Of a stretch of 64,000 nt of DNA, positions 39,886 to 53,122 are shown piece by piece. Position 1 is the first letter of the stretch, and every line of letters begins with the position of its first letter. The DNA comes from Nymphaea colorata. Taxonomy: Eukaryota > Streptophyta > Magnoliopsida > Nymphaeales > Nymphaeaceae. The stretch is from NCBI RefSeq assembly GCF_008831285.2, contig NC_045142.1:2857001-2921000 (forward strand), read 5' to 3'. Below the pieces are notes generated by a model. That model made no database searches. It was given only the letters and a program-made list of their open reading frames with translations, and was not told where the DNA came from. The position numbers were made by a program, and so were the translations under genes.

Positions 39886-42800
39886 ATGTCTCTGTTGCCA
39901 CATTATCCGGCGACGTCCACCAGCCGCCCGGCGACGGACCTCATGCGCAGTTCGCTCTCCCTTGGCGCGCATTCTGGAGCCCTAGGCCAATTGCCTGTCG
40001 GGACGCGGCCGCGGCTGCCGCAGCCCGGCGTGGTCTGCATGAAGAAGACGCGGAAGGTGAAGAAGCACGACTACCCCTGGCCGGACCCGAAGGACGTTGA
40101 TCCGGATGTTAAGAGAGGAGCGTCAAGCTACCTGTCGGAGTTCAAGCCTCTGGCGGAGAGGTCGAAACCGGTGCCGCTCCCTTTCGAGATGCCGCTGATG
40201 GAACTCGAGAAGAAGATAATCGACGTGAGCTCCTCGGTTTCTTTTATTTTCTCTTGTTGGTTTTAGGCGGCCTTTGCATGTCCGTGGTTCAGCTCCGTTT
40301 TGATCTCTCCTTTATGTTTCAGAATTTATTGAGTTACTTCATTCTCCTTTCTTTTGGACATCATGATTAGGATCGTCTGATGCAAGCGGGATTACTGTTT
40401 TTCTTATGATTCTGTTTCTGCTACTTATGCTACAAAAATAACCTGATTAAATATATCCGGTGCATACCAGAGAGGAACATGGAGGATTTCGTGCATGCAA
40501 ACATGACCCTATTATTTTGCAACTACGCGGTGAATTTATTGCAATGAATTGCATTAATTGTGCTTACTTGCTTTAAGGTGTAATGGATTTTATATGAACT
40601 CATGTTGCTGTCTGTTTCTGAAATGGCTGCTCGAATTTTGCGCCACTGCATGAGTTGATCTGGTTTGGGCACGGTTTTGGCAAGGAAACCATGTATTGAT
40701 TCGTCCAGATGCGGTAACTTAATCATATCCGTGTAAGAGTTCATATCTGTACAGTAATCATCCACTAGATTGCGGAATTGCATGAATTTGCATTTGGAGT
40801 GTCCGATAAGAAGCATGCACGAGTAAAGTAGCTACGTAACACAGATGCTATTTCTACAAGGCTCCCATGTTTGCATCAGCATTGGCTGCCTTGAGTCATA
40901 GATCATTAGTCTGTAGACTTGACCACATAAACTGTGTTACGGTTGTGACTCCTCAAGTTCTTTCCCAGTAAGTCTATAGTCAGAATAATTATGAATTTTC
41001 TGTATTACCTCTTGTATTTCAATGTTATGTTTTGGTCCATCAATTTCGAGGTTTGTTGTATTCATTATTGTTAACCAGTTGCTTTGTTAGATCCTAATTA
41101 TTCTGTTTATTTTGCAGATAAAGAAGATGGCTGAAGAAACTGGTTTAGACTTCAGTGACAAGATAAATTTGCTGGAGAACAAATACCAACAGGTAAAGTG
41201 TATGCATGATTGTTACTTGGTTAAATCATAGTTACTTGATGTATTTGCATGTTCTGTACATTGTTTGTGTTCTATCTTTGCTTTTCTCGACATTGCCACA
41301 TCTTTCTTAGTTTCAAAACTCTTAACCGTGTTGCTGCATCATCTAATATTCAGCTTGATGTTGCACAAATTTCTAGATGAATTTACTTGTTCAAGTAATT
41401 GTCTTGCTTGTTTATCTGTTGAATATTTTAAATATGTTAAGAGAACAAGTGAAAACTACCTACTGCAATGAAGAATGAAATATAAATTCATGGATATGGC
41501 CTTTGGTGTCATGTAACATATCTGTTGATGGACATTAGTAGCTAAGTCATTAGGAAAAAGGGGGCGTGACAAAGAGGAAACTGACTGGAAGATAAACAGA
41601 ATATGTTAGACCAATGTTGCTGTTTGACATGAAAGTTAAGATTTTTTAAAAAGGTATGTTTGAATGAGATGTTTATTCTTGATGTGCTACCTCGACTCTG
41701 ATCCTTTTCCTCCCATGGCATATGAATTTTCAGCACTCATGTAGGTTGAAATGTTGTTTCAATGCAGCATGTTGCTGAAGTTGGTATGTTTGAATTAAAA
41801 AGGTATGTTTTGAATGAGATGTTCATTCTTGATGTGCTACCTAGCCTCTGATCCTCTTCCTCCCATGGCATATGAATTTTCTCATGTAGGTCAACTAGTC
41901 ATTTCAATGCAGCATCTTGCTGAAATTGCTCCAGTATGTGTTTTGCACCAGTGATATTGGCAGTTCACTTCTCTTGTCCTTTACAAAGCTCTGTTATTGT
42001 CTTTGGATGCAGGCTCTAAAAGATCTATATACTCATCTAACTCCTATTCAACGATTGAGTATTGCTAGGCATCCCAATAGACCGACTTTTCTTGACCATG
42101 TGCTGAACATCACTGACAGGGTATGTGATTTGCATGTGTTCATCTGCAATTCTGATCCCTGTTTGTCACTAAGTATGAGTTAGGAAAACTATTCTGACTG
42201 GATGGTTAGTCATAACATACTCAAAGTGATCTGTTTGATTTTCATTAGTGGGTGGAGCTCCATGGTGATCGTGCTGGTTATGATGATCCAGCCATTGTTA
42301 CAGGACTTGGAAGCATAGGACACAAAACCTACATGTTCATAGGTCATCAGAAGGGAAGAAACACAAAGGAAAACATTCATCGTAATTTTGCCATGCCAAC
42401 TCCACATGGGTATGTTTTTTAGAGATTTGTGAATGATTTGATAATGATGCAATGATAGCACATATTTTCTCCAGGCTTAACCATTTGTATGATCCAATAA
42501 AGTGTTGAGAGTGGATCTGGGCATCTAGGCAGGGTTTGGCTAAGGTTTTTACCTTCCAAGCATCCTGACCAGGTTTGACTCACTGAGGGTGTATTCCCAG
42601 CCTGTCATCTTCTGGCTGGCCAGTTTCGATCTTACTACTGAATATCTTCCCTAATCCAATAAATAGTCTGGTCAGATCCAATTCCTACTTCATGATGTGG
42701 ACGTGTCAACATCATCTTTGTAAAGACCTGAGGGAATTTTTTTTGACAACATGAATTCCTTGAGATAGGCATGAGTAATATACTATACTCTCATCTGAAT

Positions 42801-44771
42801 CAGTGAAATATCATCTGTAGCTTAATTTATAGGAAAACATTATCTCTTGAGATATGAATTTGATACTGTTGTTTATTAATAAAGCTACCGTAAGGCCTTA
42901 CGCATGATGTACTATGCTGATCACCATGGCTTTCCCATCATTACATTCATTGATACGCCGGGAGCCTTTGCAGATCTTAAATCAGAGGAGATTGGACAAG
43001 TACGTAACTTGGTTCTGATTTCATCGATCGTTAATAACTTAATGGAAAACGTGAGATGAACAGTAATGCACTAACAAAGTGTCAAAATGTTTTTTCTCTG
43101 TTCATGTGCATGCAGGGGGAGGCCATAGCACATAACTTGAGAACCATGTTTGGCTTGAAGGTGCCTATTGTTACTGTTGTTATTGGGGAAGGTGGTTCTG
43201 GTGGTGCCCTTGCCATAGGCTGTGCGAACAAATTGCTAATGTTGGAAAATTCCGTTTTCTATGTTGCCAGGTTAGTTGGATATTGCCTAAAAATAATCTA
43301 GTCTCACTTAATGTTACAGAACTTTGTAGATTCTTTATTTTAGAACTACTTTTCTATTGGATGAAAAGATGCGTAGAATCTCTTTAAGTCCAAGAAAATG
43401 GAACTTTTTTTACTAGACAATTCTTGAAGTAGAAGTATAGAAGTCGTGGAGATTTATTCGAGACATCTCAGACTAGTACGGTGGGTCTTGAAATTTGAAA
43501 AAAGAAGAAAAAGTAAAAACTTGGCACATGCTTCTTGTCTACATGATATTTCTTTTTGATACTAAGAGTGTGCAAGCAATTATTTCAATGCCTGAAGTTG
43601 AATAGCTATTCCAATGCATCTGCCACCTTTTTTTTCTTTTCTTCTTTTTGAGATCTGCTACAATTTTTGCTAAAAACCTCTTGAAGGTGGATTTAATGCT
43701 CGTATAACAGCACCATTGCAGCTTCAATGGACTGTATTGGCCAGATTATGTTAAGAGAACTAGTCTACTTACACCTTATTCACATAACTTTCTGAGGTGT
43801 GCATATGTGATTAGTTCCTGGTGCAGGTGGCATGAGAATCATATTTCTTTTGGTTTCCTGAATATCCTTTAGCTATTGATATTTCAAAGGACATATTCTT
43901 GAAGATGTCTGACAACCCATGAGTGCTTTTGACGTTAACAAAATTGTGCAGGAGATCGGCACAAATTTTCTGCCAAAGTGATATAATGTGGTTAAAATCA
44001 TGTGGACCTAAATGTGGGCACTGGCACAGTTACCAATTGTGTGTTTAGGTACTTGACTTGATTTGGGCTGGGGTCAGGTATAAAATCAGGATTAAGCTTG
44101 ATAAACTCTGGCACTGCTCGAGTTTTGTAATATGTATATATTCATAATTTTGTTTATACTTATAAAATATAAATTCATTGTATCTGATGGAAGTTGACCT
44201 TGGCCCCATTACTATCAGGTTGGGTATCTCCCCTTCTCCATCCCTCCACTAATGTTGACCGCTGACTTTCTACATGAGTTTGTGGACATTGACGGTGAAT
44301 ATCATGTCTGGCAATATAGAGCAATAATAGAGTTGATGCTTTATTTTAATAAGTTGGCATGGAAATACGACAGCTATGTGTGATAGACCAGGGAGAGTCT
44401 CTACTATACATTTCAGAAAATATTACTAGCATGTTCTTGTATTCTGTTTCTTGATTTTTTTGGGGAACATCTTAGGTATTCTCTACTTTATTTTTTTCAT
44501 TAGTTCCACTTTCTATGCTTGGTTTTGACTTTGCTCTTTTTTCGATTTAATTTAAGGATTTATATTGGCAACTTGCCACTTCATAGTTCCACTTGGCCTG
44601 ATTGCAATTGATCGTGAATTTCCAGATGAGATGTTTATATATGAACATACACAAACATATAATTACATCTTGATTTTTACTAATTCTAACAACCTGATTT
44701 CCAAATCTAGCTCTCTTCTTATAGTGCTCATTATTGAGTTGTCTATCAATTAGTTGTCAGGATCTAGTTTT

Positions 44772-44803
<32 letters not shown>

Positions 44804-47800
44804 AATGCACACACATACCTCCCTTAGACTCAGGAGGGCTGGCCTAGATGAATGTTCTCTTGACAATGATAATTCCTAAATTTCCTAAAAGTGATGTTAT
44901 GCAAGCAAAAGTCAGTCCTTAGGTTACAGCTGGGATAACAAGTTGCATGTTATCGCAAATCAATTGCTTTAGACACTTTTGATGTACCTTTTCCTTCAAA
45001 TTATCCTATGATCTGCTCCTTGCCCTATGGATCTCAGTTCTCTTTCTTTCCTTGTCAACGTTGTCTCTATCAAATTACTCACTGTTTCTCATCTCAGTAC
45101 AAAACTTGCATTGTATCTAGTTTTTCTTGTTTTAAATTTAATTGATCTTGAACTGGAGTTTTGTATCTGATTCATCTCCTTTTCCTATCAATGCATATAG
45201 CCCAGAAGCATGTGCCGCAATTTTGTGGAAGAGTGCCCAAGCTGCTCCGAAGGTAGTTAAACGTCCTTTCAGTTCTGCAAAATAGATCCTTTGTCCTTAT
45301 ATATCTTGCATGTTACCATTATAATATTTCTTCAGGCAGCTGAGAAGTTGAGGATAACTGGTACAGAATTATGCAAGCTGAAAATTGCAGATGGCATTAT
45401 TCCGGTAATTTATTTATCTTGCTCTTTGCTTCAATATCATCAAATCAATTGAGAAATGCAAACAACTGGAGGGGGTGCTTAATAGAAAAAGGCAGGCTTG
45501 TTTATTTTCTTTAGAGAGATAGCCAAGTTGTAAGGAGCTTCTAGATGAAATCCAAATTAAAGAAATTATTGGTTTAAGATAAATGTGTTCATTGGTATAG
45601 ATACTAGCTGGACACAAGAAAGATCAAAAAACAGGAATTTTTTTCCTAAAATATAGAGTTCATTTTGTCAACATTTTTGGCAGATAGTCTTGTAGGTAGT
45701 CTATGGTTGCATCCAAATGTGAATTTTCCTGCAAGCATCTTATTAATCACAGCCCTCAGCGTTTTCTGGTTAGAGTTGGGCCACCTTGAACTTGGGTTTA
45801 GATCACATTAGAGGCAACCCCAGCTCGGTTATCCTTGTAGGAAATAGGTGAAATTTATCACCAAGGATGGATTAGGTCTTTTATAATGTCATTTCTCTAT
45901 TGGGTGATTGATCAAAATTCAAATGGTTATGGCAGCAACAATATGGTTGGTCAGAGTCGTGTAGCTAAATTTTTTTTCCAGCATGACATGGTCTATATGG
46001 ACTGGACAGTGCCATTTAACTTGGGCTGTTGATTGCATGTATTCAGCTTTCTGATTGCACCAACTGCTTCATGCAAGTAGGATACATGTTATTTTTTTGC
46101 TATGTAAATATTGGCAGGAAGGCAGTTCCTGTTGATGGGATTTCCCTGTCATTCTCATAGAGCATATAGCAAAAGTGCTATTTTGGTATTTATATGCTTA
46201 CTCCCTGCACTGAACTAACTCTCTTCTCTCTCTCTCTCTCTCTTCATGTATGTGTGTGCCCAAAAAGTTCATAATCAACAAACTACTGAATCCACCATGC
46301 TTAGATAAATATGCTGTAGGCTTGCGGTTGGATCAGAACTTAGGGAACACCAGAGTCTTTCCCTCTTTTGGTCTCTTTATAAACAAAACCACACACATCG
46401 TGTGTTTGTATCATTGTCACAGATATAGTGAGATTCTTGAAAATCTGGCGATATTTACGAGGAAAACAAGTACAACGATACTAGGAAAATCCTGAAAAAA
46501 TGAATCCTTCACAAATTTTCATGATTTTCCTGAAAAAATACTCAAAAAGAACCTTGATGATATTTTCCCAAGAACGATATCTGCGACAGTGGTTTGTATA
46601 TGCGTGTGTGGTTGGGTATGCTGCATTGTAATCATTTTTGTGCTAGGACCTTGTAATTCTCACATGTATAAATTTTCAAAGGATTCTATAGAACACATTA
46701 TAAGAGCAGGTATGGCATTTGTAGAAATTTTTTTTCTTTGACTTCATTTTTCGTTGGTTTTTATTCATTGCCCGCCAAGAGGGAGGGACAACCACGTTTT
46801 TTTCACCAAAGGTATAGGGCATGGTAAACATGGGTCTTCTGGGTTGGCATGTCTCCTCACAAAGCACTTAAGTTTCCTAATCATCAAAAAAAGATCATTC
46901 TGAACAGGGAACTTCTGCTGTTTTTTCTGTAATTTGTTTTTTTTTTCTATCTTTTAACCTTCTAACAAGTTTTCTTTCTGATAGGAACCCCTAGGTGGTG
47001 CACATACCGATCCAGCTTGGACTTCAGAGCAGATAAAGACTGCAGTAATTAATGCAATGAATGTCAGTGTTGCTGAGTTCATTGTTTCAGACAGTATGTT
47101 GATCCATCATGGCATCTGATATTTATACTTTTTTTTTTTGCAGGAGCTATCTGAAATGGACACAGAAACATTGCTAAACCATCGAATGCTTAAATTCCGT
47201 GCAATTGGTGGTTTTGAAGAAGCAATATCCTTAGATCCCAGAAAGACGAGCAACATGAAGAAGAAAGATGAGCCTATCAACCAGGGTGCAAAGTTTGTCA
47301 TAGATGCAGATATTGAGCATGAGCTTGAAAAATTGAAAGAGCAAATTCTGAAATCAAAGGTGTCATCAGTCAACCATCCAGATGTTTCCTTCAATGAGAT
47401 GATTGAGAAATTGAAAAAGGATATTGAACAGGAATATTTACAGGCTCTAAGTGCAACAGGCCTGCAAGAAAAGCTTGATATGCTTCGTGAGGAAGTTGCA
47501 AAAGCAAAGATTTCTCCTACACAACCTCTGGATCCAGTTCTTGAAGAAAAAATTAGTATGGTTAAGCATGACTTTAGGCAAAGACTGGTGGAGGTCCCCA
47601 ATTTGGCTAGCTTGACTTCCAAGCTTCAGATGCTAAAAGAATTGACAGATGCTAAAAGGCTGTCAGAGAAGACTAATAAGCTATCCGTACTGAAACAGGA
47701 AGTAAACCAGGGACTGAGAGGTGCTCTAGACCAGTCTAATTTAAAGGGCAAACTTGAATTACTGAGAGAGGAGATGTTGCATGCCGGTGTGACAAAGGTG

Positions 47801-48340
47801 GAAGATTTGGATGAGGGGATGAAAGAAAAAATTGTTAACGTGAAGCAGGCGGTCATGTCAAGTTTGAGTGAGGCATTGAAGTCCATGCAGCTAAATCTTG
47901 AACAAGTGGTATCAAGAGAAGAAGCTGCCCAGGTTGGGAATTATGACAAAAAGAAGAATTATGCAGATTTAAAGAATCAAATAGCAGAACTCAATGATGA
48001 CATAAATAAAGAAATTGTAGGGGTGGTTAATTCGTCCAATTTGAAGAGCAAACTTGAAATCCTCAGGTTGGAACTCGCCATGGCTGGGAAATCATCAAAC
48101 CCAGAGTCGAAGAGTAAGATTGAAGAATTGACAAAGGAAATCAAGCAGAGGCTTGAGGAGGCAATGATGGACTCAAAATTGGCAAAGAAACAGGACATGC
48201 TAATGCAAGAGATGAGGATTGCTACAAAGAAACATTCAGCAAATGATGCAGAAGATTCAGAAAGTGGTATCCTAGACGAGCATGTTTCTGATATTGATAT
48301 CACTAATGTGGATGCAGAGCTCAACGGCAGCTTTGTTTAA
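39886..48340 (+). CDS. CAC3: Plastid acetyl-CoA carboxylase carboxyltransferase subunit alpha
   Basis: Alpha-carboxyltransferase of the heteromeric plastid acetyl-CoA carboxylase, the committed step of fatty-acid synthesis; its partner beta subunit is the plastid-encoded accD product. Ten exons (39886-40224, 41118-41192, 42013-42120, 42249-42409, 42885-42999, 43116-43270, 45201-45252, 45336-45404, 46985-47062, 47144-48340) join in phase to 782 residues. The first 50 or so residues are a S/T/R-rich transit peptide. The AccA domain runs to about residue 400, with [46 protein letters not shown] and [16 protein letters not shown]. Residues from about 440 on form the plant-specific acidic/basic coiled-coil extension, built of degenerate repeats of about 48 residues and lying in one large exon. 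Introns are GT-AG. Plant orthologues are of similar length (Arabidopsis 769 as I recall). Confidence 0.97.
41648..41930. repeat. Tandem duplication (about 149-bp period) in CAC3 intron 2
   Basis: GAATGAGATGTT, ATTCTTGATGTGCTACCT and TCCTCCCATGGCATATGAAT recur in order about 149 bp apart, followed by TTTCAATGCAGCAT and TTGCTGAA in both. The copies differ by several substitutions and indels. The first copy repeats a CAG acceptor-like string but no exon is duplicated. Confidence 0.85.
44772..44803. repeat. (CA)n(TA)n microsatellite in CAC3 intron 6
   Basis: A run of CA dinucleotides passes into TA dinucleotides. It lies within the 1.9-kb intron between exons 6 and 7. Confidence 0.9.
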
Positions 48341-48342
48341 AT

Positions 48343-49368
48343 GTAAGTCTTCTCTTCAAAAGCAAACATTACACTTATCCTCCGTGCTACATGTGTTTCT
48401 TCTGGTGTAGAGAATCGTTTTTACTTGAAGCAAAAAACCATGAGATTCTTTTTGGAAGCAATAAAGGAATGTGTCTCTCCTTTTGGTATGATGAACATTG
48501 GTATTGCTATTTAAAGATGAGGATGACACACCTCTACTTTCATTTGCTTTTGACAGGAAATGGTCTAGTTGTATCTGCTCTGACATAAAGTACGATTGTA
48601 GTCATATCTTGTTTCAAGGAATGCACAGTTTTCTTAAATAACTGTGAATCCTTTTGAGTCTTCGTAGTCAGGAAAGTCTCTGTTGATTGTCATTGTGAAG
48701 ATATCTGCTAAGATCAGAACCCTCTGAATTGTCTTAAAGGACACTTCTGGTCTTCTTATTTAGGAGACAATTTGAAATCATGGTTTTTTCAGGGCCTAGT
48801 ATGAGCAGATTTCCTACAATCTACTGGTCTAGATACAGGAGCTCTCTGTCTTCTGTGATTTTCCATAGAATAGGAAATTGATGGAAATATAGTCTAGGAC
48901 CGGTCAAGATATTCATTTGATGACCACATTCAATGTTAGTGGCGTATGTCTTTTTGTTTCTCGGATTTTCCGTCTAGGTATTTACTTGTTTTGCTTGATG
49001 TAGGTTTCATAGTTTCACCATCTACTGCCAAGCAATTGTCCATCTTTTACGTTTCTAGGAATTTCTTCACATTTTTGTGAGAAGAAACATTAACTTGACT
49101 TCATGGTGAATTATGCTGGTATGTGTGACACTCATGTATCTTGTGCCTCCATGACTTAATCCAGGCCTTCAAGAAACTTCTAGATTTTCTTGTCTCTATA
49201 TTTACTTATACATCCACTTGGTCAACTTGCCTATCAATGTTGTATGTGGTCGCTGATCCTGCAAGGAATTGACTAATCTTAGTCCAACAGAGTCCTAAGC
49301 TGTTTTGCAGTTTTAAGCTCAATTGCGTGCATGAGTTTCCTATTTATTTTTTATCTACTGTGATACAG
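48343..49368 (+). other. Probable 3' UTR intron of CAC3
   Basis: Two bases after the CAC3 stop codon the sequence reads AT then GTAAGTCT, a strong donor. A pyrimidine-rich stretch ending in GATACAG at 49368 is a good acceptor. Removing this 1.03-kb stretch would put the splice junction only 2 nt after the stop, too close to trigger nonsense-mediated decay. No coding potential is visible in it. The intron is inferred from the splice signals alone. Confidence 0.45.
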
Positions 49369-50288
49369 GAACAATGGCAATCTAAGGAGAAAACTATCTG
49401 AAATTTATGCCGAGTCTCTGTGACAATCTGGCCCATTTGCACCAGGGGAACGCAAGGTCACAGGCTACCACTTTTGAGTGACTCTAAGATTGTTTAATCC
49501 CCCACTTTTGTCCTTCAATGCATTCGAGGGAAATTTACTTTATTCTTTTCCCTGGAAATTAGCTTATCTGTAATTTCAATTGTACAGTTTACCCATGTGT
49601 TCGTGGACTCCACTCTGGAAGCATCAGTGAATAAGGCTATTTTCACTACTCTTTTACGTGTTTCAAAGCTGAAGAGACCAAAGTCGTACGTGTCTGCAAA
49701 GATTTGACGTTTGTACTATTTTTGTGGTTTGGATTTGTTAGGATCCCTTGTAAAGGGATGGCTATTTTCGTTGAGTTCTTCAAAAAGGATTGCCTCGTGG
49801 CTCGTGTTGACGTCTCCCTGGAGCGCCTTGCCTCTTGTTAACAACTTGTCTTGAACTGAAAGCGTGCTCGTGGAAGCCTGTTTGCAGAGAAATTTGCATT
49901 TCCTCATTCTGGTAGGGAGTTCTGCCTTTTTTGGACGTTTCTTGTGAAACCGGAGTCTAAGGATTTTTTAAGTATGAGTTTGATGGTGATTAGTTTTTCA
50001 TAATTTCCCAATTATCTAATTAAGGTCTTTCGATCCAATATAGAAGGTTAAAGAAAAAAATAAAGAGAAAAAAGTGATAGGTATTTTTTTAATTTAATAT
50101 TAGTTCATATTTTTTTATTATTTTTTAACCATCATCCATTGCTTCAGATGGATGAACTTGGTTGGATGATTATGATTATTGATAACTAAAATCATTAATT
50201 ATATGTATAAATAAATAAAAATATATATATATATATATAGAGAGAGAGTGTGTGTGAATGATGGTGGCCCTAACTATGCAGAGTCTGG

Positions 50289-50372
50289 GTGATTCATGAG
50301 GATGTTTGATTCATAGTGATAGATGGTTGAGTGATTTATGAGGATGTTTGATTCATAGTGATAGATGGTTGA
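50289..50372. repeat. 42-bp direct tandem duplication
   Basis: Two adjacent 42-bp units contain GAGGATGTTTGATTCATAG and TGATAGATGGTTGA. They differ at one base (GATTCATGAG versus GATTTATGAG). Confidence 0.9.
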
Positions 50373-50521
50373 AAAAAAAAAGAAAGAAAAAAATGTGTGA
50401 ATTAATATTAAATGAAGTAAATGTTTTACATTTTTTTTTCTTGTTTATTTTTTTCATTATTTTTTTCTCAATTATTCATTACAAGGGATTAGACGGCTCT
50501 TTTGAGTGTACCATTACCATT

Positions 50522-50526
<5 letters not shown>

Positions 50527-50614
<88 letters not shown>
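50527..50614. repeat. (TA)44 microsatellite
   Basis: An uninterrupted TA run of about 88 bp. Such runs are highly variable in plants, and the assembled length may not be reliable. Open frames crossing it are meaningless. Confidence 0.97.
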
Positions 50615-50615
<1 letters not shown>

Positions 50616-51504
50616 CGATTGTGGTGATTCCATGTTTAGATGGTTATGGTTTGTTGTCCTTTTATTTTTTACTGAGAATATGACCTACCTAAACAATTCA
50701 TTTCTATGAAGTCTGACCCTTAAAATGAATTTTCCCACTATTAAGCAAGAACCTCCTTCGCATGGGAGGATCGGTTAGACTGTTATAAGGAAACGGGGAT
50801 ACGCCTAGCCTAATGAAGTATGGCGCTAAACTGAGTCTCCGTAATTGATGGGGACACAATAAAAGCTTGAACTTCAGCATGGCCGAGGTTGGTTAGACCT
50901 GTTCAAGTTTTTTTTTCCCAATCCGAGATCTGGTCCCTGGCTTTTGTCAGGATTTTCTATTATTTTATCATGTCTCCGATTTAATATAGTCTACCGGTAG
51001 TGAGAGATTCAAAATAAGTGATGCTTATAATTTTAATTTTAAAATAAACAAACTTTACTGTTTTTCAAGCAAGTTTTATTCATTGAATTTATTATTCAAG
51101 CCACGGTTTAAAATGAAGTTTGATTGGACATAATGAGCTTTTTTCTTAATGTATGTTTGAATGGATGATCTTGTTTAAAGATATTTTCATATTATTTTTT
51201 TAATTATATATATTTTTTTGTTAGGTGGTATTTTTGTCTCTCCCACTAGTTATTTGAAGATCTCTCTTTGGTATACTTTATTAAGTTTGTTTTCATGATC
51301 ACAAGTTTAAATATCATTCTTAGCCTCTGCTTTTGTTTTTTTTTTCCTAAGGAGAAACATATCAAGATCATTTCATGTTCTTATGCTTCAGTTTCATCGC
51401 CTCTTTGGACTTCATAATTCTTGTTTTTTGCTTGGTTGTTATCTGTAATGTTAATGACATTATTAGCAGCATTGATTAAACTCTTGTCCTCTCGGCATCA
51501 GCTT

Positions 51505-51746
51505 TAAGGGTGGGCATCGGGCCGGACCGGTGAGCCTGGCCCGGGCCCGGCCCGATAGCCCGGGCCCAACCCGGCTCGGTCCATTTGAAATTAACAATTA
51601 ATTTTTTAATTATAAAATAATTTTTTAAAATATAAAATGTATTTAATAATATTAAATATATATTTTTAAAACAAAAAAAATAAAAAAATAAAATTTTAAT
51701 GTAAATGGGCCGGGCCGGGAAATTCCCGACCCGTTGCCCAGCCCTA
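51505..51746. mobile_element. hAT-type MITE, 242 bp, same family as the 38.06-kb copy
   Basis: The ends TAAGGGTGGGCATCGGG and, inverted, TAGGGCTGGGCAACGGG are inverted repeats with few mismatches. The flanks ATCAGCTT (51497-51504) and GTCAGCTT (51747-51754) match at 7 of 8 bases, as expected for an aged 8-bp duplication. GC-rich arms (GGGCCCGGCCC words) surround an AT-rich core. It is longer and has better-conserved arms than the 194-bp copy. There is no coding capacity. Confidence 0.86.
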
Positions 51747-52528
51747 GTCAGCTTCTTTTCCTAACTAAGCCTTGAGGCCCAGTGGCTTCCTTTTTTGGAG
51801 CCGAGTATGGCAAGCACCTTATAGATGATCAGCTGGTTAAATATCTTAGTTAGACTTCAACGTAAGCTTGTGCCAAAGACAGCACAATTCCTCAAACCAA
51901 CTTTGCCTCTACTTGAACTTGCTCGTAAAAACTCAACTCGATCTCAACGGGTTTAAATTTATGCTCGTAATGTTAAATGATTGACGTTTGAGTTATAAGA
52001 ACTTGACTCATTTAAACTCGGCACGGCTCGATGACATAAATAATGAATGAGAACTTTTCTAGTGCTAAGTTTTTCTTTAAGGGATATTTGGATGTAGAAT
52101 ATGACAATTTCTTCTTTTGGATTTTCTATTAGATGATCGTTCGTAGTTGAATTAATAAAAAAAAACCCATTAAACAAGTTAAAAGAAGCGAGACAAGTTA
52201 AGTTAATAGAAACGAGTTAAACGAATCGAGCTCAAGCCCAATGCTGTATCGTTGAGTTGAGCTCGAGCATGTTTTATGGAACTTGAATCGAGTTCGAGCG
52301 GGCCGAGCTCAAGCTCAACTTGGCTCGTGTGCAGAAGCCATCCTTGCGGCCGTGTCTCTACGAATTGGGGATTTAGGTGAAGCAGTTAATGGGCAATGAC
52401 GAACGTTATGCAGTTGGCCTTAAATTTAGGTGGCAACGGGGTTCAGTGGTTGATTGCATTTACTCAGTGGTCCTTGGTTGTTTCATTACTGTGACAGTTG
52501 CTTATGGGATGTCAGTACATCAATTTTC

Positions 52529-52732
52529 AATTTATTAACCTGAAAAGGCCAAATACAGTTTTCCAAAGAACCATGGTAAATATCCCGGTTTTTTGAAATC
52601 CTATACTTTCCTAGCATGTGTTTAGATATTGGCACATGAATTCTTATTTGTTATCCTAAAAAGGCCAATATAGTCCCGTAAAAGACCATGGTAAATATCC
52701 AGTTTTTTCGAAATCCCATACTTTCCTAGCAT
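52529..52732. repeat. Diverged tandem duplication, 116-bp period
   Basis: AAAAGGCCAA, ACCATGGTAAATATCC, TTTTTTGAAATCC or TTTTTTCGAAATCC, and ATACTTTCCTAGCATG occur twice in the same order, 116 bp apart. Scattered differences indicate an older duplication. No function is apparent. Confidence 0.85.
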
Positions 52733-53122
52733 GCCAACCACCGGGTACAGAATCAAAGCTTCCATCCAACCCCTTGTTTCTTTAGGTGCCGTAGCAATGA
52801 CATTTTGTGGGTGTCCTATGAATTTGCCTTAAAAATTAAACAGGTTCATAAAACAATAATTTTAGTGTTCTCTAAATCGGCCTCCAGTATATTTATGAGA
52901 TGCTCACAAAGTATCCCTACTACCAAATGGCCATTTGAGGTACATAATTTGCAAGTAAAAACTTGGTCCCAGTGACATAATGCCACTTGATTTTGACTTG
53001 ACCCAACCATGCCAAGCTGGATGTGCCTCAAAGGGGCTGATTGACACTCATTCCACATCGTAACTGTCTAGTGGTTCTATCTCAAAATTTGAGGTACATT
53101 CATGGAGTAATGTGTTACAGGG

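Noticed and set aside
50348-50709. Open frames of repeated Tyr-Ile through the TA run
   Set aside because: Pure translation of a (TA)n microsatellite, not a gene.
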